Shown here in pieces: positions 8,145 through 16,892 of a DNA stretch of 64,000 nt. Every line of letters starts with the position of its first letter. Within the stretch, counting starts at the first letter, position 1. The DNA is from Novosphingobium sp. RL4 (GTDB taxonomy: Bacteria; Pseudomonadota; Alphaproteobacteria; Sphingomonadales; Sphingomonadaceae): NCBI RefSeq assembly GCF_035658495.1, contig NZ_CP141945.1, positions 1,477,501-1,541,500 on the forward strand, given 5' to 3'. Both the position numbers and the translations under genes were made by a program. Below the pieces are notes generated by a model that had not been told where the DNA came from, made no database searches, and saw only the letters and a program-made list of their open reading frames with translations.

Positions 8145-9488
8145 ATGACCTTGGCCACCGCCATCATCGACGCTTCACGCCCCCGCTCACGCGACGCACA
8201 TGTGCTCCGGTGGGACGGTGCCGCTCAGCTTCTCCTTCCGGACGGTAGCCAACTGTTCGACATCGACGAGGCGCTTGCCGACGAACTCACGCTGGCCGGC
8301 TCGTCCGCAGACGGTGCCGCCACCGCTGCGATCCTAGCACGCCTCGGTCTCGAGCCGCGCGCGGACCGCTGCGCGTCGACCCCGGACGATCGACGCGTGC
8401 GGGCGATCTCGCTCGCTGTTGCGCAGAGTTGCAATCTCGGGTGCGGCTACTGTTACGCCCAGGGTGGATCGTTCGGTGGGTCACCCAAGGGGATGGACCT
8501 GGGGACCGCGCAGGCCGCGATCGACATGCTTTTGCGGGAGACCCTTCCCTACGAGCAGGTCAACATCGCCTTTCTGGGCGGCGAGCCGCTTATGGGTCGC
8601 GATGTCGTGCATGCGTCAACCCGATATGCGGTCGAGGAGGCGGCGCGGCGCGGTATCGCCGTTTCCTTCTCCATCACCACCAACGGCACCCTTGTCTCCG
8701 AGCGCGACATCGAGCTGTTTGACGCGCACCGCTTCGCCGTCACCGTCAGTCTCGACGGTGTCGGCGGCGACCACGACCTGCAGCGTCCCTTCAAGGGTGG
8801 CCGCGGAAGCTACGCGCGGATCATGGAGCGCATCGCACCACTGCTCGGCGGCGGGCGTGGCTGCCAGGTATCGGCCCGCGTGACCGTCACGCCGCGTAAT
8901 CTCGACCTGCTGCCGATGCTCAATCACTTCACGGACATCGGCTTCCACAGCGTCGGGTTCTCGCCAATGCTTTCCGCGCCCGGCGAGCAGGATGAGATGC
9001 AGGAGCGGCACCTGCACTCAATGCTCGAGCAGATGGTTTCCTGCGGCCGGGAATTCGAGGCGAGGACCGCCGCCGGCGAGCGCTACCCGTTCCTGAACCT
9101 CCTCAACGCGCTTCGCGAGATCCACCGCGGCACGCACCGCCCCTATCCCTGTGGCGCCGGGGCCGGCTACCTCGGCGTCTCTGCGGAAGGGGAGTTGGCC
9201 GCCTGCCACCGCTTCGTCGACGCGCCGGAAGGTGCGATGGGCACGCTTGCGGACGGCGTTGATCGCGAGCGGCAGGATGTCTGGCTGAACGAACGGCACG
9301 TCCACGCCCAGCCTGGATGCCGTTCGTGTTGGGCTCGCTACCTTTGCGCTGGCGGTTGCCATCACGAGACACTGAGCCGTAGCCGTCCGGCCTGCGACTT
9401 CATTCGTGGCTGGCTGCACTACGCGATCGGGGCCTACGGCCGCCTCTCGCGGACGAGGCCCGACTTCATCGGCCAACTGGTGCGGTGA
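8145..9488 (+). CDS. Radical SAM/SPASM protein, QhpD-like maturase
   Basis: The 447-aa protein has the radical SAM motif CNLGCGYC (Cys96, Cys100, Cys103) for the SAM-binding cluster, then a C-terminal SPASM region with Cys336, Cys354 (ACHRF), Cys392, Cys395, Cys401, Cys405 and a last Cys near 418 for auxiliary Fe-S clusters. The CGAGxGxLGVSAxGExxxCHRF arrangement is the one I associate with peptide maturases such as the quinohemoprotein amine dehydrogenase maturase QhpD. The first ~85 residues (LLLPDGSQLFDIDEAL) look like a small winged-helix, possibly a peptide-recognition domain. It follows the catalytic quinoprotein gene after four bases, so that protein or the 78-aa product is the obvious substrate candidate. 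Target and product are not shown by the sequence. Confidence 0.8.
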   Translation: MTLATAIIDASRPRSRDAHVLRWDGAAQLLLPDGSQLFDIDEALADELTLAGSSADGAATAAILARLGLEPRADRCASTPDDRRVRAISLAVAQSCNLGCGYCYAQGGSFGGSPKGMDLGTAQAAIDMLLRETLPYEQVNIAFLGGEPLMGRDVVHASTRYAVEEAARRGIAVSFSITTNGTLVSERDIELFDAHRFAVTVSLDGVGGDHDLQRPFKGGRGSYARIMERIAPLLGGGRGCQVSARVTVTPRNLDLLPMLNHFTDIGFHSVGFSPMLSAPGEQDEMQERHLHSMLEQMVSCGREFEARTAAGERYPFLNLLNALREIHRGTHRPYPCGAGAGYLGVSAEGELAACHRFVDAPEGAMGTLADGVDRERQDVWLNERHVHAQPGCRSCWARYLCAGGCHHETLSRSRPACDFIRGWLHYAIGAYGRLSRTRPDFIGQLVR

Positions 9489-10894
9489 CGGGCCTTACCG
9501 ACGTGATCGTCGTCGGCGGCGGTCCGGCGGGGTGCATCAGCGCGCTTGCGCTTTGTCGCCTGGGCTTGTCGGTCCGCCTGATCGAGGAGCATGTCGGCGC
9601 CAGACCCCATGTCGGCGAGGCGATCAGCGTGGCCGTTCTCCGCCAGCTCCACGACTTAGGCCTCGAAGGCATCCTAGATCGTGCCGGCTGGCAGCGGTTT
9701 TCACGGTGCGACGAGCGCTGGGCAACGGAAAGCTGGATCACGAGGGACGCACCACCGGGCGCGGCGACGTTAGACCGGGGCCGCTTCGATGCGGCACTGG
9801 TGGACATCTGTCGGGAGGCGGGTGTCGTCGTCGATCTCGGACGCCGCGCCACCACCGCCATCCGTCGGTCAGAAGGAGGTTGGAGCGTTATACTCGCGGA
9901 TGGCGAGGTTCGCGGGGCCAACTTCTTGGTCGATGCGGCTGGTCGGCGGGGCCTGTTGCCGAAGTCGCGCCGCTGGCAGGGACCGCGCACGATCGCGCTC
10001 TATGCCTATTGGAGCGGTGCGGGTCTCCCGGATCGACCCCGCATCGCGGCCGGTGGAGGCGTTTGGTCTTGGGGCGCGCCGGTCGCGGATCTGGGCTTCA
10101 ACGCTACGCTGTTCACCGATCGTCAGGCCTTGCCACGGAGCCGAGGGGATCTGCGCCAGATCTATCTCGACGGGTTGGCCGACACGGACCTCCTGCCTCA
10201 ATTAAGAACCGTCCTTTCCTGCGGCCAAGTGACCGCGTGCGACGCCAGTGCCTGGCTCGACGAGGAGGCAGTGGGCCCGGACTATATCAAGGTCGGAGAG
10301 GCGGCGCAGAGCTTCGATCCGCTAGCCTCGATGGGCGTCCAGCACTGTATCCAGTCGGCCCGTAGTGCGTCCGTCGTGGTCAACACCATCCTTCGCCGAC
10401 CCGGCTCGCAAGCCGTGGCGCGGCAATACTATGAGCAGAGGTTGGAGCGATCGGCCTGGACGCATGCCGTCGCGACCAAAGAGATCTACGGCCGGAGCGT
10501 CCACGCCGAGAAGCCGTTCTGGCGGTCCCGGTGCGCGGGCGGCGCGGCGGCTGCGCGCGTCGAGGCGCATCCCATGAGCCGTCCCAAGCCAGTTCTCTCG
10601 ACGCCCATCCATCTGGACCGAAGCCGCGTTGTGGAGGTACCCTGTCTGTGCGGTGATTTCGTCGAGCCACGCCTAGCGGTGTTGGCTGGGACCGAGGGGG
10701 AGCCTGTAGCCTTCCTCGGCGGCATTCCGATTGACATGATCGTACTAGCGATAGTGGATAGCGAAACGGTCGGGGACCTGCTGGAGGCACTCGTGCGCGG
10801 GCAAGCCGGAACTCAAGCCCACCGGGTCTGCGGCTGGCTCATCGACAAGGGAGTCGTTCAGGTGTCCGCTGTGTGCGAACAGCCACGACGATGA
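9485..10894 (+). CDS. LodB/QhpG-like FAD monooxygenase with C-terminal winged-helix-like extension
   Basis: The GTG start overlaps the stop of the radical SAM gene (GTGA). Residues 1-350 form a flavin-dependent monooxygenase of the tryptophan-hydroxylating/geranylgeranyl-reductase type: FAD Rossmann motif VVGGGPAGC near the start and GEAAQSFDPLASMGVQ near 272-287. LodB and QhpG of this class hydroxylate the Trp that becomes CTQ. After a Gly/Ala/Arg-rich linker there is an extra ~105 residues whose end (ETVGDLLEALVRG...VCGWLIDKGVV) resembles a PqqD-like winged helix, the usual peptide-binding module of RiPP modification enzymes. A fused recognition domain would fit an enzyme that must bind its protein substrate; fold and role of the extension are inference. 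Confidence 0.75.
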   Translation: MTGLTDVIVVGGGPAGCISALALCRLGLSVRLIEEHVGARPHVGEAISVAVLRQLHDLGLEGILDRAGWQRFSRCDERWATESWITRDAPPGAATLDRGRFDAALVDICREAGVVVDLGRRATTAIRRSEGGWSVILADGEVRGANFLVDAAGRRGLLPKSRRWQGPRTIALYAYWSGAGLPDRPRIAAGGGVWSWGAPVADLGFNATLFTDRQALPRSRGDLRQIYLDGLADTDLLPQLRTVLSCGQVTACDASAWLDEEAVGPDYIKVGEAAQSFDPLASMGVQHCIQSARSASVVVNTILRRPGSQAVARQYYEQRLERSAWTHAVATKEIYGRSVHAEKPFWRSRCAGGAAAARVEAHPMSRPKPVLSTPIHLDRSRVVEVPCLCGDFVEPRLAVLAGTEGEPVAFLGGIPIDMIVLAIVDSETVGDLLEALVRGQAGTQAHRVCGWLIDKGVVQVSAVCEQPRR

Positions 10895-11526
10895 TTGTCG
10901 GTCGGTCGGAGGCGTTCTGGAAGCTCAGAACTAGCTTGGGTAAAGTGACCAATTTGTAACGATGGAAGCAGACGCGCGCTCGATGGTCGCGAGAGGGAAA
11001 TCAGCGCTGGGTGGCGGATCAAATCGTTTTGGACGCCGCGCCGGCGGTTGGTAGCGGCGTGAGAGCGTTACCGGTCCGTCTTAGCATGAATGTAAGTGTG
11101 ACGCGCGCAGGTGTCAGCTACTGCTTGTACATTGCTAAAAGCCGACGGCCTGCAAACGAACCAATATCCGTCTTTTAACGAGACCAGTCGGGCAAATGCT
11201 GAACGTCGGCTTTTGAGAAGACCTGCCATTCTACATTTCATCGGCGAACGGCGGCTAAGTCCCAAGGCCCGGCGTTCGCCCTCGGGCGAAACCGACCCTT
11301 CCCGGTCGTTCAGCGGTCAACTTCACGCTCTCAGGTGCGGTCCGTCAGCTTTCCCTTTTCCGGATACCCAAGATGGCCGAGACGCGACTGTCCGGTCCTG
11401 ACCGGGAATGCTAGGATAGCTGCCACTCGCGGGGGGATAGATCATCAACATACTCCATTCCGACGTCGTAGCGGAAATGCCAGTTGGATCCCAGTTGTGA
11501 TCTAGCCCCAATCCATATGTGCTGGA
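10895..11526. other. Intergenic stretch without a convincing gene
   Basis: The reading frames on both strands here look like chance ORFs with no ribosome binding site and no protein-like composition. The stretch separates the quinoprotein operon from the convergent LOV/kinase operon and contains dispersed repeat copy B (11291-11424). I see no clear terminator hairpin. Confidence 0.5.
11291..11424. repeat. Dispersed intergenic repeat, copy B (near full length)
   Basis: This is one of the most complete copies: CGACCCTTCCCGGTCGTTCA, then CAGGTGCGG, TCCGTCAGCTTTCCC, CCCAAGATGGCCGAGACGCG, ACTGTCCGGTC and the ending GGATAGCTGCCA. Blocks occur in the same order and spacing as in copies E2 (36273) and G (58792). 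Confidence 0.65.
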
Positions 11527-11886
11527 TCAGGCTGTTCTGCCGACGGCCTTCTTTAATGCCTCGCGCAGGTGGGAAGGAGAACTGGGCTTGGGGCATATCT
11601 GCGCATCCGGATAGCGAGTGCGCAGAGCATTCTCGTTAGCGTGGCCTGAATGAAAAATAAGCGGAACTTTCATCTCCTGCATTCGATCCGCCGCCGGGAA
11701 GACTTCTCCGTCTGGGAGGCGGACATCGAGGATAGCGCAGACTGGTCGTTGACGCTCGATCGCCCGCATGGTGGCGGCAACAGTGCCGCAATGCGCGGAG
11801 ACAGCGAAACCCTCTTCGGCGATCAGATCTTCCAGATCGAGGACGACGAACAGTTCGTCCTCGACGATCAGTACGGTGTCGGTCAT
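11527..11886 (-). CDS. Single-domain response regulator
   Basis: The 119-aa product is a stand-alone CheY-like receiver: acidic pair in VLIVEDELF, phospho-acceptor Asp in AILDVRLPDGE, Ser/Thr in IFHSGHA and the Lys in ICPKPSSP. No output domain follows. The start at 11886 overlaps the stop of the kinase gene (ATGA), which is stronger than the upstream in-frame start at 11913. Single-domain receivers beside HWE kinases are common in alphaproteobacteria, often as phosphate sinks or adaptors in the general stress response. It is probably phosphorylated by the kinase encoded next to it. Confidence 0.85.
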   Translation of the reverse strand: MTDTVLIVEDELFVVLDLEDLIAEEGFAVSAHCGTVAATMRAIERQRPVCAILDVRLPDGEVFPAADRMQEMKVPLIFHSGHANENALRTRYPDAQICPKPSSPSHLREALKKAVGRTA

Positions 11887-14800
11887 CGAACCATCACACC
11901 GCCAGGCAGCCATAATCGAAGGGCAAAATGGCCATCGCGCAGTTCACGGGAAATCCGGGCACCAAGTTGCCGCGCGGAAGTGGTGACGAGCAATGTCCCG
12001 AAGCCCGATCCCTCGCCCACATCAATCGTGTCATCACCCTCTTCGTCCCACAGCAAGTCAATCCCGTCGGCGCTCAACGTCCAGCGCACTCGAAGAGTTC
12101 CCGCGCGCGGCCCCAGGACGCCGTACTTTGCGGCATTGGTCGTCCATTCGTGCAGGATGAGGGCAAGAGGGGAGAGGCAGTTGCGATCGATGTCGATCTG
12201 CGGGCCTTCGACCAGAATCCCGGATTGCCCAGCGTAGGCGGCCGTCGTCGTTTCGATGAGGGTACGAAGCGAGAATGTCTGCTGCTCGTCGCCGGAAGGC
12301 GATGCCAGGGAGTGTGCCCTGCCCAGCGCCGCGATGCGCTCGCGCAGATCCGCGCCATAGCTGCGAACGTCGTTGTGAGACCGACCGGCAACCGAAATAA
12401 TGCCGCTGACCACTGCGAACAGGTTCTTCACCCTGTGGTTCATTTCGCGCAGCATGAGGCCGCGCGTCTCAGCGACTGCATATTCGGCCGTCAGGTCGAT
12501 CGTTGCCCCCACCAAGCGGCGCGGACGCGAGTCGATGAGCCGGCCGTATGCCTTGAGCTGACGGCAGGCGGCGGCATCCTCCGCGTCGCACACCCGGAAG
12601 GCGATTTCCATGTCCTGATCGCTGTAAAGGGTATGAGCGATGCAGTCTTCGAGCGAGGCGCGATCCTCGGGATGTACCTTCGCCAGCACATGGCCGAGAC
12701 TCACATTGCCATTGGCCGGCAACGAAAGCTGGCTACGGCTCGTGGTATCGAGGATCACGTCGTCTTCATCCGGACGATACTCCCAGATCCCGATTCCGCC
12801 GGTCTTCACGGCCAGATCGAGTCTTTCGCGCTCGGCAGCCAGATCGTCTTCCATCAGCAGGGCTACGGTGATGTCGCTCAGTACCAGCGTGGCGCCATCG
12901 ATCGTCCCGTGCTGGGTCCGATAGGGCAGAACGCGCAGCGACAGGGTTCGGCCGCCGTCGCTCGTGCGAACCCGGCGGTGGAGAGGCTCGCCGCTGCCCG
13001 CCACGCGCCGCGCGTCGTCAAGGTAAGTGCTGTCGTCCAGGCGCGTTGCGACGTCTGCCAACAGGCGCCCCCGATCGGTCTGCTGCAACGGGAAAATGGC
13101 AGTCGCCGCTTCGGTGAAACTGCGGATACGAAGCTGTCCGTCGAGCACGATCACCGCCAGTTCGGTGGACTCAAAGAAGTTGCGCAAGTCAGCATTCGCG
13201 ACGGTAAGCTGGTCCACCTTGCTTTTCAGCTCGTCGTTGACGGTGGACAGCTCCTCGTTGGTGGACTGCAGCTCCTCGTTCATCGACATCATTTCTTCGT
13301 TGGAGCTTTTCAACTCCTCGTTCGCTGTCTCCAGTTCCTCAACAGCGGTGCGCAGCTTGTGGCGGGTGAGGCGAAGTTCCTCTTCCAGCGCTTCCATGTG
13401 ATCGTCGCCGCTTTCGATCTCGGTAAAGTCCGGCCCGTCGAACGGCTGAAAGGGGCCGCGATCGCGCAGGATAAGCAACAGCGAGTTGTCAGGCAACGGC
13501 TCGCAAATCGCCTCGACAGGCTGGATGCCGTAATCCGAACGCACCTCGACCTCGCGGGCCACCACCTTCTTGCGGGCATCGCGGGCCTGGCGCACGAGCG
13601 GGCCGAGCACGTCGCGCAGGCCCGGCTTGGCTAGCGAGATCGCGCTGGTGCCGCCCGTGCGGGTTACCGGGAAATCGAAATAGCGGCTCAACTTGCCATA
13701 GGCGGCAAGCACCGCGCCGTCCTGATTGAGTACCATGGCAGGCGGCGCATAACGATCGACCAGGCGCTGGACGGCTATGCCGGCGTCGGACTGCTTGCGC
13801 CTGACATCCCGATTGCTGCTATCTTCGCGGTGACGCTGAACGCCTCGCTCTCCGCCCGGCAAGTCGATCGGGTATCGGGGGTTGCCGGGGGCGCGCTCGA
13901 AGATGCGGGCGTGATTATCCAGAGCCGGGAACAGATGGTCGAAGCGGCCGATGCTTTCCGAAGGCCCGAGGAATAAGTATCCGCCCTCCCGGATCGCGTA
14001 ATGCAGGATCGGCATTACCGATTGCTGCAGGCGATCGTCGAAGTAGATCAGAAGGTTGCGGCAGGAAACAAGGTCGATCCGCGAGAACGGCGGATCCTTT
14101 ACAACTGAGTGGTTGGAAAACCGGATAAGATCGCGGATTTTGTTCGAGATTGCGAATTTCTCCCCATGCAGCGTCGTCCACCGCTCGCGCATGGGCGAAG
14201 GGATATCAGCCAGCGCGGAGGCGGGATAAATTCCCTCCCGCGCGATCTGCAGCATCTGCTCGTCGATGTCGGAGGCGAATATTTGCACCGGGTTGGCGAA
14301 ATTCATGCGCCGTGCCGTCTCGGCGAACAGCATGGCGATGCTGTATGCCTCCTCCCCGCTGGAACAGCCCGGGATCCAGACCCTGATGTCGTCGTCGCTG
14401 GAACGGTCGCGCAGTAGCGGCTCGATCACCTTCTCGCGCAGCGCGTCGAACATCTCGGGGTCGCGGAAGAACCGCGTGACATTGATCAGCAGATCGCGGA
14501 ACAGCGCCTCGCATTCGCCTGAATCCGATTGCACGCGTTGGAGATAGCCACTGGCCGAATCGATGTTCAGCACGTGCATGCGCCGCTCGACGCGCCGTAC
14601 CAGCGTCGAGCGCTTGTAGCCCGAGAAATCGTGACCGACGGCCTTGCGCAAGGTGGCGCACAGGTCATCGACATGATCGGCGACAAGTTCGGCTTCGCGT
14701 TCGTGGGGCTCGCCTCGGCGTCGGGCGAAGAACGCGCCGAGGCAATCGAGGATCTCCGACGGCTGCTTGACGTAATCCACGAGGCCTGTCCCGACCGCGG

Positions 14801-15302
14801 ATACGGGCATCCCATCGTAGCGCGCGGTTTCCGGTGTCTGGACGACGCAGACCCCGCCTTGCTCCTTGATCGCACGCAATCCCGTCGATCCGTCGGCTCC
14901 CGTACCGGAGAGGATCACGCAGGCGGCATCGGTCTGCTTCTCGGCGGCGAGCGAGATGAAGAAATCGTCGATCGGACGGCGAAGCCCGCGCGGCTGGGCG
15001 AAATCGGTCAGCTGCAGTTTGCCGTCCTGCAGCGCGAGACCGCGGCCCGGCGGTATGATGTACACGCGGTCTGGCAGCACTTCTTCGCCGCCCTCGCACT
15101 GGAGCACGTCGAGCGGGCTAGCCCGGTCCAGCAGCTGGGCCAGCATGCTCTCGTAGTTGGGGTCGAGATGCTGGACGACCACGAATGCCATTTCAGTAGG
15201 CAGTCGGGCCACCGAGAGCATCTCACGCAGGGCCTCAAGCCCGCCCGCCGATGCGCCGATCCCGACGATCGGGATACCGCGCGTCCGTTCGTCGCCGCTC
15301 AA
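11883..15302 (-). CDS. CheB-CheR-PAS-HWE histidine kinase fusion
   Basis: The 1139-aa protein joins several modules. Residues ~10-190 are a CheB methylesterase (GIGASAGG with the catalytic Ser, VVVQHLDP, ILSGTGADGS). Residues ~205-470 are a CheR methyltransferase (NVTRFFRDP, WIPGCSSGEEAYSIAML). A long Glu-rich coiled coil (repeats such as ANEELKSSNEE) precedes PAS-like segments. The C-terminus is an HWE-type kinase with EMNHRVKNLFAVV, LHEWTTNAAKYG and LLWDEEG. The CheB part has no receiver domain of its own. Start and stop overlap the LOV gene and the response regulator gene by four bases each, so the three are cotranslated. The CheB/CheR target is unknown; there are no chemoreceptor genes here. 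Confidence 0.85.
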   Translation of the reverse strand: MSGDERTRGIPIVGIGASAGGLEALREMLSVARLPTEMAFVVVQHLDPNYESMLAQLLDRASPLDVLQCEGGEEVLPDRVYIIPPGRGLALQDGKLQLTDFAQPRGLRRPIDDFFISLAAEKQTDAACVILSGTGADGSTGLRAIKEQGGVCVVQTPETARYDGMPVSAVGTGLVDYVKQPSEILDCLGAFFARRRGEPHEREAELVADHVDDLCATLRKAVGHDFSGYKRSTLVRRVERRMHVLNIDSASGYLQRVQSDSGECEALFRDLLINVTRFFRDPEMFDALREKVIEPLLRDRSSDDDIRVWIPGCSSGEEAYSIAMLFAETARRMNFANPVQIFASDIDEQMLQIAREGIYPASALADIPSPMRERWTTLHGEKFAISNKIRDLIRFSNHSVVKDPPFSRIDLVSCRNLLIYFDDRLQQSVMPILHYAIREGGYLFLGPSESIGRFDHLFPALDNHARIFERAPGNPRYPIDLPGGERGVQRHREDSSNRDVRRKQSDAGIAVQRLVDRYAPPAMVLNQDGAVLAAYGKLSRYFDFPVTRTGGTSAISLAKPGLRDVLGPLVRQARDARKKVVAREVEVRSDYGIQPVEAICEPLPDNSLLLILRDRGPFQPFDGPDFTEIESGDDHMEALEEELRLTRHKLRTAVEELETANEELKSSNEEMMSMNEELQSTNEELSTVNDELKSKVDQLTVANADLRNFFESTELAVIVLDGQLRIRSFTEAATAIFPLQQTDRGRLLADVATRLDDSTYLDDARRVAGSGEPLHRRVRTSDGGRTLSLRVLPYRTQHGTIDGATLVLSDITVALLMEDDLAAERERLDLAVKTGGIGIWEYRPDEDDVILDTTSRSQLSLPANGNVSLGHVLAKVHPEDRASLEDCIAHTLYSDQDMEIAFRVCDAEDAAACRQLKAYGRLIDSRPRRLVGATIDLTAEYAVAETRGLMLREMNHRVKNLFAVVSGIISVAGRSHNDVRSYGADLRERIAALGRAHSLASPSGDEQQTFSLRTLIETTTAAYAGQSGILVEGPQIDIDRNCLSPLALILHEWTTNAAKYGVLGPRAGTLRVRWTLSADGIDLLWDEEGDDTIDVGEGSGFGTLLVTTSARQLGARISRELRDGHFALRLWLPGGVMVR

Positions 15303-15913
15303 AGGATCGCGCCGTCGTCTAGACCGGCCAGGGTCAGCCTTGCCTGGGCGATCGTCGAGGCCGAATTCGCGATCGTCGTCAAGGTGCCCTCGAGGATGAT
15401 GCCGCTCTCGGCGGCCACCGGGCTAAGGCGCGTCAGCGTCAGGCCAAGGTCGCTGTCATATGCCTTGAGCCGATCGGGCTGGGCGCGGCTGACATCGAAC
15501 TGCGACGCGAAAATGTAGCGCGTCGTGCCGGAAAGGGTGCGCAGCCTCGACATGTAAAGCAGGTTCACAAAAGGCGTTCCGTCCTTCCGAAAATTGGGGA
15601 TCGGGGTGCGCACATTGACCGCAGCATCGTCGCCCAGGAAAGTCCGCAGTCTAGCTCGGGCTTCATGATCCTCTGCCTGCCCCTGCAGAATGCGGCAATT
15701 GCGACCTGCAAGGTCCTTTTGCGAATAGCCCGTCAGGTCCGCAAAGCGGCCGTTCACCAGGATCAGCGGATTGTCCGCGTCCGGACTTCCCAAGGCCAGG
15801 GCTACCGGCGAATTCTCGAAGAAGGTGCGCAGGTCGTCGGGAATAGTCAGATCGGACAAGTCGTTACTCCCGGCCATCGGGTATGAGGTAAGGTGGTCGT
15901 TCGTTCCGGCCAT
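15299..15913 (-). CDS. LOV-domain blue-light receptor protein
   Basis: The 204-aa product has a PAS fold with the LOV signature GRNCRILQG, whose Cys forms the flavin adduct in blue-light receptors, and downstream IPNFRKDGTPFVNLLYMS with the usual flavin-contacting Asn residues. About 60 C-terminal residues after the LOV core form a helical, acidic tail. ATG15913 is chosen because it opens directly onto the domain; a start at 16099 would add a long unrelated extension that crosses a dispersed repeat. The stop overlaps the kinase start (ATGA), so the LOV protein probably feeds light input to the CheB/CheR/HWE kinase. Confidence 0.8.
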   Translation of the reverse strand: MAGTNDHLTSYPMAGSNDLSDLTIPDDLRTFFENSPVALALGSPDADNPLILVNGRFADLTGYSQKDLAGRNCRILQGQAEDHEARARLRTFLGDDAAVNVRTPIPNFRKDGTPFVNLLYMSRLRTLSGTTRYIFASQFDVSRAQPDRLKAYDSDLGLTLTRLSPVAAESGIILEGTLTTIANSASTIAQARLTLAGLDDGAIL

Positions 15914-16010
15914 GCGGGCAAGACAGCAACGACTCTTTGCACCATCTGTTGCCGAAGGTCGAGCCGAGAGGGGAATTGCCCATGGGCAAGTGAGGTTCAG
16001 GAAGGACATA

Positions 16011-16063
16011 TGGGCCGTTAGGCGATTGTCCGGTTTTGGACTGGGACAGAGAGATAGCTGCCT
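16011..16063. repeat. Dispersed intergenic repeat, partial copy I (3' half)
   Basis: Only the second half of the unit is present: TGGGCCGTTAGGCGATTGTC, CGGTTTTGGACTGGGA and GAGATAGCTGCC. The same end block occurs in copies B and E2. Confidence 0.55.
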
Positions 16064-16136
16064 TTTACATTTCTTGATCGACGATCTCGAGAGATTCACG
16101 TGTCAGTGGCGAGCGTGCCTCGCAGGCCAATGACCC

Positions 16137-16763
16137 CTAATCCGTTTCACGTGTCCCAGTGAGCAGCAGCATCAACCCGTTATCGACTAGCTTGGCAAGA
16201 CGGTCGCGCGGAACTGAAGTACCGGCCGGTCCCGCGTCATGGGCGAGAAGCGCAATCACCGTGTCCACCATCACGTCGAGTTCGGCCTCCGACAAAGGCA
16301 CATGTCCAGTATCCGCTGATCGCTGCGCCAGCTTATGTAGTTCAGTGCGGATGAACGTACTGAACCTTTCGGTAAGGGATCGATAAAGGTCCGGGTGCGA
16401 CCCCGCCTGCTCCATGGTCGCAATCACGACCGCACTTCTCCCGTCACAATTGCCGGCCTGCTCCAACAGCGCGAGCAGATCATCGCGCAACGATGTGCCC
16501 GGATAGCGAGGTGTGCTCACCGGGCTCAGCGTGGCGACCGCATCAGCGACAAGGTCCGCCTTTGCCATCCAACGTCGATACAGCGTCGCCTTCGATACCC
16601 CCGCACGCGAAGCCACATCGGTCATTGTTAGGCCGTGATATCCGTTGGTGCCGAGCAGCTCGAGTGCGGCGCTGATAATCAGGTCATCACGGCTGCTGTC
16701 CTGCGACCGCCCGCGTTCCGCTGGAGGCAAGCGATGTTGGTGGCTCTGGGCTGGTACGGTCAT
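16137..16763 (-). CDS. TetR family transcriptional regulator
   Basis: The 208-aa protein has an N-terminal TetR helix-turn-helix (residues ~25-70: ISAALELLGTNGYHGLTMTD, then GVSKATLYRRW) and a helical ligand-binding C-terminal domain. It is transcribed divergently from the NmrA-like gene, with a palindromic element between them, so it most likely represses that gene and itself. The ligand is unknown. Confidence 0.85.
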   Translation of the reverse strand: MTVPAQSHQHRLPPAERGRSQDSSRDDLIISAALELLGTNGYHGLTMTDVASRAGVSKATLYRRWMAKADLVADAVATLSPVSTPRYPGTSLRDDLLALLEQAGNCDGRSAVVIATMEQAGSHPDLYRSLTERFSTFIRTELHKLAQRSADTGHVPLSEAELDVMVDTVIALLAHDAGPAGTSVPRDRLAKLVDNGLMLLLTGTRETD

Positions 16764-16784
16764 GGCAACCTTATAAATCCTTTT

Positions 16785-16824
16785 TTACGAAAATCAACCG
16801 TATCGAAACTCTTGCGTTTCGTAA
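16785..16824. promoter_or_regulatory. Candidate TetR operator between tetR-like and nmrA-like genes
   Basis: A perfect pair of inverted octamers, TTACGAAA (16785-16792) and TTTCGTAA (16817-16824), flanks a shorter inverted repeat CGAAAC-N6-GTTTCG (16804-16821). The position between two divergent genes fits a TetR-type operator controlling both. Binding is inferred from symmetry and position only. Confidence 0.5.
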
Positions 16825-16892
16825 TGATCGACCCCATCCTTGGGGCTGCAAGTTGATGCGCATTCCGCGCTGTCGATCAAGAAAGGCTCACA

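Noticed and set aside
11928..13634. 568-codon plus-strand frame opposite the CheB-CheR kinase
   Set aside because: It is antisense to a gene with clear CheB, CheR and HWE motifs; such long shadow frames are expected in GC-rich DNA.
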